DNA of 64,000 bases from Daucus carota subsp. sativus (Eukaryota; Streptophyta; Magnoliopsida; Apiales; Apiaceae): NCBI RefSeq assembly GCF_001625215.2, contig NC_030385.2, positions 2,287,135 to 2,351,134 on the forward strand. The letters are read 5' to 3'. The number at the start of each line of letters is the position of its first letter. Position 1 is the stretch's first letter. Under the pieces are notes generated by a model. That model was given only the letters and a program-made list of their open reading frames with translations. It ran no database searches and had not been told where the DNA came from. The position numbers and the translations under genes are program-made. Of this stretch, positions 47,713-59,900 are shown one piece after another.

Positions 47713-47757
47713 TCTAAGTTTTTATTTTAAAATTGGTTTCTATTTGATCCTTGGCCT
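47713..47757 (-). repeat. Right terminal inverted repeat of the MULE
   Basis: Read on the minus strand it gives AGGCCAAGGATCAAATAGAA, then ACCAATTTTAAAATAAAAAC and TTAGAAC, which aligns with the left end. The same start (AGGC.AAG.GATCAAATA) opens the small element at 55452. Confidence 0.75.
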
Positions 47758-47989
47758 ATATATATATATATTTTGATATATTTTTATATAATATATATCG
47801 TATATATAATATCTCATTAATTATAACTATAATCTTATTTGTTATTAATATTTGCAAGGATTTCATTTGTATTTTTTTTTTTTGAGAGTAATCTAATTTG
47901 TAAATTTAATTACCTATATCTCGATGAATTCGTGATAATTAATCGATACTTTCTTTTATGATTAATTGTGATTTGTTTAGTTTATTTAT

Positions 47990-48498
47990 TGTTAGGCCGA
48001 ATAAAATCACTATATTATTATATATAGTGAACACAATCAAAACTAACACACGAATAAGAGAATAAATTAACTAAGCTCTTATTAACACTAATCACAGTAG
48101 CTTACAAATACTCTCTTAGTGATTTATAATTTATCACTAAGAGCTGCTGGGTTACAAGAATAATATGCTCGATATTCAACTCATCTAAAGTAAACCCCGA
48201 TCTGTGTTTATATACACAGTTACATGATATCTACTGATTGATTTACTAATAATCTGCTTCCCAAAATAATCCAATCAATAGCTATCTTCTGCTGTCCTGA
48301 TCTGCACAATCTTCCTTAGTTTTTATCTTCCTTGTTTATACAAATCTTCTCTTAGAAATCAGGCGCCTGCAAACTCTGATCATTGTTAAACTCTGATCCA
48401 GCTGGCAGTCGATAAACTCTGATTCCTGGTTAAACTCTGATCTTCATTTATGCACATTAAACAAGTTAGATACCTGTGACATCATCAAATATGTAACA
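47990..48498. mobile_element. Solo LTR, 509 bp, 5-bp TSD
   Basis: Begins TGTTAGGCCGAATAA and ends ATATGTAACA (TG..CA), flanked by TTTAT on both sides (47985-47989 and 48499-48503). Unit 1 has the empty site at about 30123-30132 (GTTTATTTATAATATA). No internal retrotransposon domain is attached, so it is the product of LTR-LTR recombination. Superfamily not determined. Confidence 0.88.
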
Positions 48499-48503
48499 TT
48501 TAT

Positions 48504-49840
48504 GATATAATTTTTTCTTAAAAGTTTATTTTTTTTATGATAATTTTTTTATTTCAATTCGGTCCATCATAGGACTTCAGTTAGGAAAAAATGACATTTC
48601 AATTCTCGATTTATATTGTACGGTCTAATTTTTGACCAAACTAACCGAATGCTCAACCCTGAACCGAACTCTAGTCTGAACCTAAAATGAGTTATAAATT
48701 TGAACCTAAACTCAACATAATTTGTAATTATATAAAGTTCCTTTCATCAAAATTTTAGCTAAATTATCTTGTACACCGAGGTCCACTATCCTTTCAAGAT
48801 CTATTTCAAACATTCTAAAATAAAAATAAACAAAAACAAGAGTAAAATGAGCAATATATAAAATTTAAATGTATTATATAAAATTAAAAAAGTTAATAAA
48901 ATTCTATTAAGAATATGTCGGTATGTATATCATTAAAAGAAAATATTATAACTAATATTTAAGTGAATTTTTTTAATTAGATACTAAAAGAAATAAAATA
49001 ACAAATAATAATCCTAAAATAAAGATATAAATAAGTTAGACAAAATAAATAGCCAACAAAATGACACTTGATTGTCATATGCCAAATATATGACTACAAT
49101 TAAGTCTTCTATAAATGGTATATTAAAAATCTTAACTTAAGATAGAATTAGCAAAATTCTCTTCTCCCCTACACGTGGACCCACTTCACCACCGAAAAAT
49201 CATCCATTCACAACAAATCTATCATTTACATTCGTCTCTGCCACCGCCTCTTTTCTTGAACCATCCCTTTCCACTATTCAACCTTCTCTCTCCGTCAGCC
49301 ACCACCCTTTTCATTCATTCTTGTACCCAGTGGCGTAGCCGTCACTACAACCATTCCTTCTCAATACACAACCATCCTCGATCTTCTCAATCTCAGTCTT
49401 TGTAATTCCTTCAGACTAATACGTCTCATCCTACAACCTTCTTGCCGTCTAGAAATCAACAAAACTGTTCGTTCGACGTCCTAATCTACAATTACATCGC
49501 GACAGACCCTTCTTCGATTCAACCATCATCATTGTTGATTCAACTCACACAGCCATACTACCGCTCTCTCTGAATTAATCATTCCGATCACTCAAATCTT
49601 GAAGGATCAAAATTTGATATAAGAGTATGAGGAAGGGTTGGGAAAAATAGAGTGGAAAAATCTCTCGGTGTGTGTTATTAGGATGGAGTGTCGTAGATAA
49701 GACCACTGATAATAAAAATAAAACCAACTTCATGTTGCAAATAACAGGGTTCTTCTCTACTGAGTTTATCGCTAATTGAAGAGCAATATCAAAACTTCAA
49801 AAACTATTAAAAATGAAGAAACATGCAACTGGAATACCAT
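48504..49840. other. Unit 2 backbone, no gene seen
   Basis: Continues the homology to 30130-30730 and 31475-31512 of unit 1. The frame at 49175..49405 is proline/serine/histidine-rich low-complexity sequence with no support. Confidence 0.5.
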
Positions 49841-50077
49841 GAGGCCGTTTGTATGAGTTTAAAATAAGTGCTTTTTGCTTAAAACAAAAAAGTGATAGAA
49901 GTTAGTTAAAACTTATAAGTGATTAAAGTGTTTTGGAAAAAAGTAGAAGTCATGAACAAAAGTTAGGAATCCCAGCTTTTTATAAGTGCTTCCCGACTTT
50001 TTACACAAACGTACGAATAAGTGTTTCCAACTTAAACTCCAGAAGCGGGGCTTAAAACCCGCACCCGAACACCCACA
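49841..50077. mobile_element. MITE, GGCCGTTTGGG family, copy 3
   Basis: Begins GAGGCCGTTTGTATGAG and ends CACCCGAACACCCACA, in the same orientation as the copy at 14995, sharing AAGTGCTTTTTGCTTAAAA and ACTTTTTACACAAACG. Confidence 0.7.
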
Positions 50078-50664
50078 ATGTTTATACTGGAATGCGAAGG
50101 TAAGTTATAGCGGCAGAACCAAAATCTACTTTATAAATTCAGTTACATATATCTTGATGAACCGGTAACGACTAATTGATACTTCTTTTTATGATAAATT
50201 ATGATTTTTCAATTTTTTATAATATATTTTCTCTTAAAAGTTTTAGTTTTTTATGATAAAAATATTTATTTCGGTTTAGTCAGGTTCGGTCCAAAATAGA
50301 ATTTCATTTCAGAATTAAATCAGTATCTTGGATCATATTGTTTGTCTCTTCGAATGTGAATTTGTCATGTCAGAGGAGTATACTTCTTACGAGCCTTTCA
50401 AGTTTGATATGAGATTAAAAAAAATCCATAATTTGTATTTTATACATCTTTTAAAATTTAAAAGTAACATATTTGAATTGTTAAATACATAATGTTAATT
50501 CAATTCAATAAATATAAACGAAAGAGATAACCCAGTAGAATAAAAATTACTTAGATACTCAAGAAAGTAGAATTACACTTTAAATTTGACCAAAAGAGAA
50601 AAAGAAAAGCACATAGGTGGTGATATTGCACAACTCTAGATAGAGTTAGTTATTTTGGCGCCTC

Positions 50665-52257
50665 TGAAAGTGTTTGTCCTAAATCCAATCATGTATGATG
50701 AGTTAGGAAATACTTTCTTGTATTCGTATTTGATTTCATTAATATTAATAAAAGACTTGTTTTGATTTTATTATGGGATTTATCTATTTAAAGTGTTTTA
50801 AATAAGATGTTCCATAGTTTGGAGTAAAGCTTCTAGAATTATAATGAGATTATAATAGTGAGATCTAGAAGATGATAACTCTGGACTTAAACAGTTCCTG
50901 ATCATAGGATAACTAATCGGAAGTTAGTAAATCCGCAAAGATTGGTACATACTGTGCTTGCTCCCTTGAGGAGGATGTCTGTTCTCATAGGCATTTGTGT
51001 GGTGACACTATAGCCAGTATGTAGGTGCTTATTGGGGAATAAGTTCACTGAACATGACTCGATAAGTTGAATAACTAATGGAGATTACTCACGTGTCAAT
51101 AGTTATTCACTGAGTGATAGTTGTACAAGTGTCCTAAGACTTGAGATCGTTAAAGTTATCTTATATATAAAGAACTGTGCTTTGGTTTAGTCCTTAGTCT
51201 CAAGGACAACCATTAGGACTATTCTGGGCATAGGGATTTATGTATAGAGATAGTTAACGTCAATAGAGGATCTACCCCTTCCAGTATAGGAAGAGAATAT
51301 CCTATGTTATTCTTTCTATGCAAGTTCTGGAATCTCTGGCCAGAGTGTATGAAATTAGAAAGGAGTTTCTAATTTGCATTAATATGAACTTCGCATTAAG
51401 AACAAGAAATCATATGATTAAATTTGATAGGCTTGACACGAGATCCATGCCTTGTATTTAATCGGGATATTGTAAGGGTAGAAGGAATTAATTGTACGGT
51501 AACTAGTCACTGACAGGTTCTTGTTATTCTAAGCAGAGAATTTATATTATCCGGATAGTCGCGATATGTTGAGAAGCATCACTCACGATGTAGAATAAAT
51601 ATAATTAATCAGTTAATTATATTTAGTGAATTTTAGAATTCATATAAATAATTAATAAAAGGTTTATTATTATTTATTTCTACTACCGGCATAATATTGA
51701 ACCTACAGGGTCACACCATAAAAAGATTAATTTATTGATGAAGGGATTTTTTGAGAGAGCAGGTTATTTTCTAAGGAGTTTAGAAAATAATAATAATTAA
51801 AATAGTTTTAATTATTATTTAAACATTTTATAAGATAAAGTGTGGGATTTATATATATTAATATATATTGATATAATAATTGTGTAAAACCTAGGAGGGC
51901 CCTATATAAAGAAAGAGATGAGAAGGCTTTAGACAACTGGGGTTTTGTGAAAACCTAGTAGCCTCCCTCACCTTCTTCATCTCTCTCTCTCTCTCAAAAG
52001 CAGAAGGGCTCCATCTTTATAAAAGCTTCATCGAAGGATTAATCTTGGTGGATACCGGTAGAGTGCTTCACGCATTGAGAAGCAACTGCTAGGACCTCTC
52101 TTTGTCTTCCTTGGATCGCTTTTAAAGGTTAGAATTCGATTCTAAAACTATTTCATAAATCGTATGTGTAATTTATGTGTCTTTCTATATGCGCGATTCA
52201 TGATTTACGGATTGATAATTGTTATATCATGCTTCCGCTCTTCCGTAAATTCCTTCA
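50665..52257 (+). mobile_element. Solo LTR, 1593 bp, 5-bp TSD
   Basis: Begins TGAAAGTGTTTGTCC and ends GTAAATTCCTTCA (TG..CA), flanked by exact GCCTC repeats (50660-50664 and 52258-52262). Unit 1 has the uninterrupted site at about 34218-34240 (GCGCCTAAATCTCATTTG). CCTATATAAAG at about 51901-51911 is a good LTR promoter TATA box, followed by a (CT)n-rich leader and exon-like R/U5 sequence. Size and layout suggest a Ty1/copia LTR. No internal domains remain. Confidence 0.9.
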
Positions 52258-52391
52258 GCCTCATTTGATTTTTGAGAATCTCCACCCTTGATCAAAACAA
52301 TCCGGCGGTGTATTTAAACACATTATCACACCTCCCTCACTCGCGTATTTCACTTCTCCAGATTTCATCTCTCACACACACAGTTGAAACA

Positions 52392-52631
52392 ATGGTGCTC
52401 GGTATGCCTGATGGCTAGTGGTTGTGGTTTGGCGCTGGTGTATTTTGTGGTTTGACACTCTCAGAGACGTTGAGCAAGTAGATTCCAAAGCCGCCGAAAT
52501 ATCGTAGTAATATGCTTAATATGCAGAAAAACTTTACGGTGAAACCGTTGAAGGCTAAAGTGAAGCCGGAGATGAAAGCGATCCTGAAATCAGCTCACAA
52601 ACCAACGGATGATGCCACAAGGGATGCTTGA
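52392..52631 (+). pseudogene. Decayed paralogue of the small ORF at 34293
   Basis: An 80-codon frame from ATG to TGA with two internal TAG codons, after MVLGMPDG and after LSETLSK. It reads WLWFGAGVFCGLTLSE, PKPPKYRSNMLNMQKNF, VKPLKAKVKPEMKAILKSAH and KPTDDATRDA. It aligns with the unit 1 ORF in its first two thirds. Hydrophobic N-terminus and basic tail are shared. The family is not recognised. Confidence 0.5.
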
Positions 52632-53131
52632 TAAACAATTTATCAGGTGTTCTATATACTAGGTAAGAAAGTCAATCAACCCCCTTAAATTTTGTCATGC
52701 ATATATTTAAATTAATCTTCTTAAAATTTTATTATTACTTTAATAAAAAATTTATCTAGGGGCAAAAATATACTAGGTAATGACAAAAACATATTTAGCG
52801 CAACTATTGCACTAGTTTTCTAAGTGAAATAATAGTACATAATAACTAGTCTTACAATAGTTTTTTAAGTAAAGTAGAGTACTAGGTTTGAGAAAAATCA
52901 TAACACTACTAGTATCGTAGATAATGTTGTGACACGGTAAAAAAAAGTTGTAAAACGGTTAAGTAATATTATGAAACGGTAAATAATTATATTTAATGGA
53001 ATCAGTCATATTATCGTATAAAAAAATCGAATAAATTAAGATTGAACTTTGAAAAATAAACTAATTTAAGTGAAAAAGTAGAAAAAAAAATAGTATATAT
53101 AAAAAAATGATTTAGAGTGTATTTTAATATA
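52632..53131. other. AT-rich unit 2 backbone, no gene seen
   Basis: From 52840 it matches 34530-34920 of unit 1 (GTAGAGTACTAG, GATAATGTTGTGACACGGTAAA). Confidence 0.5.
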
Positions 53132-53411
53132 CTCCCTCCGTCCCACCAGATTCTTTACAGTTTCCTCTTTTGGACGTCCCACTCATTTCTTTACATTACA
53201 AAACTTTTCTAAAATAGTTAATGGTCCCACCACTTTCCCACTTTTTCTTCCTTTTCACACTACTTTTACAACATTATCTCTATTTTATATATCAAAAATC
53301 AATGGGTCCCACCACTTCACCCACTTTTCTTTCTCTTTTTCACTACTTTATACATATTTCTTAACCTCCATGCCCACACTCAATGTAAAGAATTAGGTGG
53401 GACGGAGGGAG
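53132..53411. mobile_element. Stowaway-type MITE
   Basis: Ends CTCCCTCCGTCCCACC and GGTGGGACGGAGGGAG are inverted and flanked by TA (53130-53131 and 53412-53413). It is 280 bp with arms that pair along most of their length (TTCTTTACA against TGTAAAGAA). Confidence 0.92.
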
Positions 53412-54775
53412 TAATTAATTCAACGAGTTAATGTAAACCGATTGACTGCTAGTTACAAAATATTATATACGACCCTCCTTACTTTCGGAGCTGGATTCGC
53501 TGCTGCTCTCTCACTCTAAATCTTAGTTACATAATTTTTTGATAAAAGTCAAAAATTATATTATGCAAGTACGAAAATGCCCCTAAACTAACACCTCATA
53601 TTTAACTTTAACGGAAAGGTTATAAACTACAACACAATATGATCTTTAGGGTGTCGACTGTCACGTTTCAAAGTATGAGTATTCACCTGCCAATAAGCCA
53701 AAGTTAAGGGTTACAAACCGTAATAAAATCTATGATAAATAAATAAATATATGTATTTAAACATTTTAATTTGTATACGTCTCTGAAATCTATTAATTCT
53801 CTAAATTTATTTTCTTGAGTTTAAAAATGATTAACAAATCTAACGAAAATATATGAACTTTATGGATTTTCTCATAAATACCCAATTTTAAAAGAATTTT
53901 TGCAAAATTACTGTCACGTTTTTTTGTCAGGATCTACATACTCGTAAATGAGTTGTATCTCGAGATACAATAATCGCTTCAAGAGATTTCATTCATTCAA
54001 AAAAGATTATCATCTAACCGAAATACATGCAAGATATCTCAGAACGTTTAGATAATAATACTTTAATGTCTGAGAGGAAAAAGCCCCTATATATCTCTAC
54101 CAAGGATCCTGCAAAAGACACACGAAATAAGAACATAAGTTCATATATAAAAATTATATACATTGCACAAATTATAAAGGATAATATATCCAAAAATGAA
54201 TTATTTCTAAAAGTGTGTGTATATATATTTCCTAAAGTAAAAAAAAAAATAAAGACTCAACCAAAGAAGGATCTTTTGCTAGACACTAAAGTAATTAAAA
54301 TTAGTAAATTGTTTCTTACAAGCCGAAATATACGTCATCACTTATGGCCACCCATGAATGGTACAAATCCGCCTCAATAAGGCACAATTAACATTTAAAT
54401 CTATAAACACCATTAATGACATCAATCAATCAATTCAATTTAAATGAGTCAATCACTACTAAACATAATATCTCACCATAATATGAATTTATTACAGTCA
54501 AACAAACTTAATAAATTTAAATGTAGCAATTAAAATTTAAACAAAATTGTTTTAATCTCCAAAACAGTTTAATAAAATCTAATTTGAAATCTCAAGATAA
54601 AAAATATACTATGTTTCAAAATATATTTGCAAAAATACGAGGTTGCATATGTAACCATGTATGCAACTACCAGCATCCACATATGCATCCACATATGCAA
54701 CTTTGAAAAAATCCGTTGTAAATTATATTTAGTTGCACAATAAGTTGCAACCAGTTACAAATGAGTGGCCCTGCG
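53412..54775. other. AT-rich intergenic, dispersed repeat relic
   Basis: About 53985-54090 resembles 23185-23290. The frame at 54027..54380 is lysine/isoleucine-rich and has no recognisable domain. No gene supported. Confidence 0.45.
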
Positions 54776-55322
54776 GACCAACATAGGGGTGTCACTGAAT
54801 CGCATTTGGATCGGATCATACATGATCCATATCCTGATCCGTTTAATTTTACCGGGTTCGGATTCGGGCAATAGACCGGACCATCCTACAAAAACGAAAC
54901 GGCGGATTTCAACTGAATTTTTTAGAACATGATCCATATCCTAATCCGTTGGATCACGGATTTTCGGATCGGAGCTTCGCTCCGTTTATATTTAAACAAA
55001 AATAAAGTCTTCGCCTATAAAAATTTGTTGAAATCACTTATAATATAATTTATAAAATTAGAACGTAGTGTTTTAAAATACAAAAACACATTTGTTCAAA
55101 TATTACAAGTCTTTAATAAATTCTGAAAGTTTAGAATTTAAAAACATAACTTAAAAATATTACAAATCCTTCAATAAAATAGAATATGAGAAACTTAAAA
55201 TATAAATAAGTTGTACTAATGCAGCTCAAAGCTCTCTAACCAAACGTTTAATAAGTCCAAATATCCAAGTTCAAATGCTCTTTAATTTTATTTATTTACT
55301 TGTATATATAATATATTAATAG

Positions 55323-55977
<655 letters not shown>

Positions 55978-56029
<52 letters not shown>
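55978..56029. repeat. (TA)n microsatellite
   Basis: Pure TA dinucleotides on the right side of the nested MITE. Confidence 0.9.
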
Positions 56030-56032
<3 letters not shown>

Positions 56033-56183
56033 TCGGATCGTATTTTTTTCGGATCGGATATTTTCCGAATCGAATTTTTTTCGGATCGAATTTTATTTTA
56101 GGTGATCCATATCCGCTCCGTTAGTTCCTAAATTGGACCGGGTCGGACCGGATATCCGATCCATTGACACCCCTAGACCAACA

Positions 56184-56944
56184 ACCAGAAAATCAACCGA
56201 AAAAAAATAAGAAATCAATTAAACATAACCTCATCTCCCAGGATCTCACCTTCACTCTCTCATCAAAAGCAACTAAAATATAGCCCTGTATTCTAGCCCC
56301 TTCTCTTCATCACCATCACGCCGTCTCTCAATTATGCAAAATCTGTTCTTCACCCATCCAGCTCCATTCTTTCTGAAATCTGACACCATCCCCATTCTTT
56401 TCGAAATCCAACACAACTAATGTAATATGGTCTGATTGTTTTCTTGAATCTAGGAACATGATAGAGAGAATTAGTGTTGGCATGTTGACTATGAGAAATA
56501 GATTGTGAGGAGAGAGATGATAGTGGGAGGAGAGAGAGAGCGCGCGGAAAGAGGAGATAAAAAGGACACCAAGTGTTTACACCTTTGAGATAAGTTCTTG
56601 CATCACATCAAAGGAACAAGGTTATAATCTTTTTAAGTACTACTTGAATTGTCATCACAGCGGCCAGAACAAAGTCTATATCCTCAAACGATATTGAAAG
56701 CAACATTTCATCACAAAATTGTTATTTTTAATTTGTATTGAATTAAGTGGCAATTTCTCAAATACATGAATATCTAAAAGGAAAAACCAGTCTCCACCCT
56801 CCGGTCTATAATTTGAGTACTGCAGAATAGCCTTTAGTTTAAACACTTTTACACAAAATAAGTATTCAGAATCTAACTAATTTAGGATCATCATCATAGC
56901 AAAAGGTCTGATTTGTACCTAAAGTGCACCGCCAACAAACATTA
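56184..56944 (-). other. IRX10-like 3' UTR and downstream region
   Basis: About 56620-56944 is the likely 3' UTR of the minus-strand glycosyltransferase gene and is copied at 34950-35144 in unit 1. No other gene seen. Confidence 0.55.
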
Positions 56945-59900
56945 CTACCAAGGTTTCAGATCGCCCACAGGGCCTGCAGTCCAGTTCAAGATCTTTTCTC
57001 CAGGCTTCAAGAATACGCTTCGGTCGTGCGGCAATTTTCGGGCAAGCCCGTTTAAAATTTGATGAAAAGCATCCCCAGGTTGAGCGGGTTGTGGAAACAA
57101 CATAGCTTGCTTCATCGAAGGATTTGCCAGCAACCTCTGCTTTTTCAATATGACCTCTGGGGATATAGAGGTGAGCATCGTATCCAAATTTGGAACATCC
57201 TTCTCTGGCACGTAAACCCCGATTTCTTCCCACGGAATGGCATCAGCAAATGGCAAAACAATGTCATCTGCAATAATGACAGGAATGCAACCAAATATCA
57301 CAGCTTCAACTAATCTAGGACTCCATGGGGCCCAGCCTAGTGGACATAAGCAAAATATTGCTCGTTGCATATCTTCATAGTAAGTGGTCGGATGCTCCGT
57401 AGAGATGTCAAAAAGTGGGTTGTTCTTGAAGTTCTCCCATACTGCTGCTCTTGCACCTCTGTAGGATGAAACAATTAACTAAATAAGACTAAAGCATGTA
57501 TCATTATCACATCACAATTCACAGATAGAATAATTTAAGCTCTCAATATGAATATTATGATATTTTTGGATATGTATATTATAATCAGGTAACAACACAT
57601 ATATATTTCTTTTTCTTCTTTTATATATTATGATGCTGCCGCATTCCCAAATATAGGCCTAAATTTAAGTTCTCAAAGTGATGCACCGTCAGTGCGTGAT
57701 TATATTGTAGGACATCATGACCCAGAGGACCCATTGTGTTGAAAAACAAATGTTTCATGTCAGTTCCAGAACCCAATTGTTTGAGAAACCATCATGACCC
57801 GGAGGACCAAGACATGACACGTGCACTAATGCATATTTTCTGTAAAATGCTTACTTAGGATTCCTAAGTAAGGAAACTTTTCTAGAGACACCGCAAATGA
57901 ATCATACTGTATGATTCGTGGTGAGTGATTCCGGGTAAGTTTAACATTCTTAAGTAGCATAATGAAAGCACCAAAAGCTTAGTAATGCTCGTCAATATGA
58001 TATGGAACATACGGGTGAATCAATAAGAATGACAAAGGTTTCTAGTATGTACCTTGCATAATAACCACCTTCTGGGTCGTTTCCCACATCATAAAATAAA
58101 CCTCTAAAATAAACAAAGATGGATCTAGGCGTGTTTGGTGGGATCAGGTGAGACTGCATTTTCTGTGGAGGAGCATAAGGCGGAACTGTGATGGAGCCAT
58201 CCTTTAAGCAAACATGATTTCGCTGTCCAAAAGTTTGAACTAATGTAGCACGCTGCAGCAATGTAAGAATTCCCCTTTCAATTGCTTTCTCTTCCTGCAA
58301 TAACAAAAAATTGTTTCAGGCCCAGTGTAAAATATTGAAAGTTCAAAAGACAACCACGAGTTTGTGATTGTGTATGTGTGAGTGTGCGTGAGAGAGTACT
58401 TGATAATGGAAGCATGCTCCAAAGTCATGAGGTGTTATAAAGAAGTGATCCGCCCCTTCCGTCCTATTCCAGTAAGGCCAATTAGACGAGATAAGTTGTA
58501 TTGCACTCCTCATCATACGAGGTGATTTGAAGGGCAGAGGGAGACCATTTGGTGTCAAGTCACAAGTTGTATACACAGGGGTATAGAACCAATCAGCTTC
58601 CTCAGGATTGAGAGTTCGAACAGGGCTCGATAAAAGAAACCGATGCATATAAATTTCTGCAGCAAACATATGCGTAAGGCATCTTGGGTCCTTCTGCAAA
58701 ATCTTTTTGTTATATTTGCTTGGAAGCTCATAAACGAAAACTTTTAGTCTTCCCACAGGATCATCTTCCAAGACATCACCAGCACTACCTAATTTTTACA
58801 AAATCAAGCACAGATAAAGACTCGGATTTATTTGATATTGCACCACAAGTTCAGGGATTCAGATATTATGAAAGCAGAAAATGCTGAACTTTTAAGTACA
58901 TATAAGGGAGGAAAATAGCCTAGTTGCACAATAAACCATCCACTTGTCAAAATATTTGGAAACAGAACTTTTTGCAAATCAATTACAGCAAGTTTATAGG
59001 TTTAACAAACCTCACAAGACAGAAAAAGAGGTTCTTCATTGTACAAAATATAAGTGCATAAGGTCCAAATAAGATATTATTACCTGCAAGAGGTACAATT
59101 ACAGCTAATTTGCTACTATAATACAATTCTTATATGAACCCTGCTAAACCACATAACGGACTTAAATGACAAAATACTACTACACAAGTCCCTCTAAAGT
59201 CATTAGCTAATATGATGGGTTCAAATCAATTATGTTTGATATCTTTTCATAGTCGATCAAAGTCGTAATCCTTTCAGTTCCATCATATAATTAAGCTTAC
59301 ATCAGATACTTTGATTCCGTATTGTAAAAGGCAGCAGCCTAACGTCCTTATTAGAAGCTGAGTCACTTTTTAATAGTTATTTAAATTAGATAACTAATTA
59401 AACCCTTCAGCAAAACTACAGAGTACTGAACGTTAAACTGACCCGCAGACAACTACATAACAGTTAGTGAGATGCTAAGGTATATATATCAACCTAGGCT
59501 CAATAGGCTGTAATACTAAAATTCGGTTTTCAAGAACATTAAGCTTAAAAGTTAAGGCACAATCACATATATCTTAATCAAATTCAGTTTCCAATTGTGC
59601 TTAATTGACATAATTTATATGTGATTGGGTTAGTAAAGGGAACTAAACGTGAAATAAATTTTAATACCAACTCCCCACCTATAATTTCTATGTAAATAAT
59701 TTCAATACAGGGTAACAAATGGAAGCTAGCTAAAAAGTATCACCCTCACCATAACTGGAAAACCTTCCTGAATAGGCTTCGGTGAAGGCACGTCTAAAAG
59801 TTATGCATTTATATGTGAAAAATGCCAAGTAAAAAAGAAAAGTGAAAACTTTATGGCTTAATTAGTTACAGACTTTGTTCAAATTAAAAGAGCAGTCACA

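Larger units (their letters stand above)
36409..47757. mobile_element. Complete Mutator-like element with ULP1 protease and FAR1-type transposase
   Basis: The 11,349-bp insertion interrupts unit 2 of the segmental duplication; unit 1 is continuous at 29920-29945. The ends are imperfect inverted repeats of about 45 bp. The left end has CCAATAGAAACCAAATTAAA. The right end, reversed, has TCAAATAGAAACCAATTTTA at the same distance from the AG terminal dinucleotide. The target duplication cannot be told apart from the (TA)n on both sides. Inside are two convergent genes, a ULP1-type protease (36990..43058, plus) and a FAR1/MULE transposase (47259..43607, minus), both open over their full length. 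This content matches the ULP1-carrying MULEs of plants (Kaonashi-type). ATCACTAAA-like motifs recur through introns and spacers. Confidence 0.88.
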
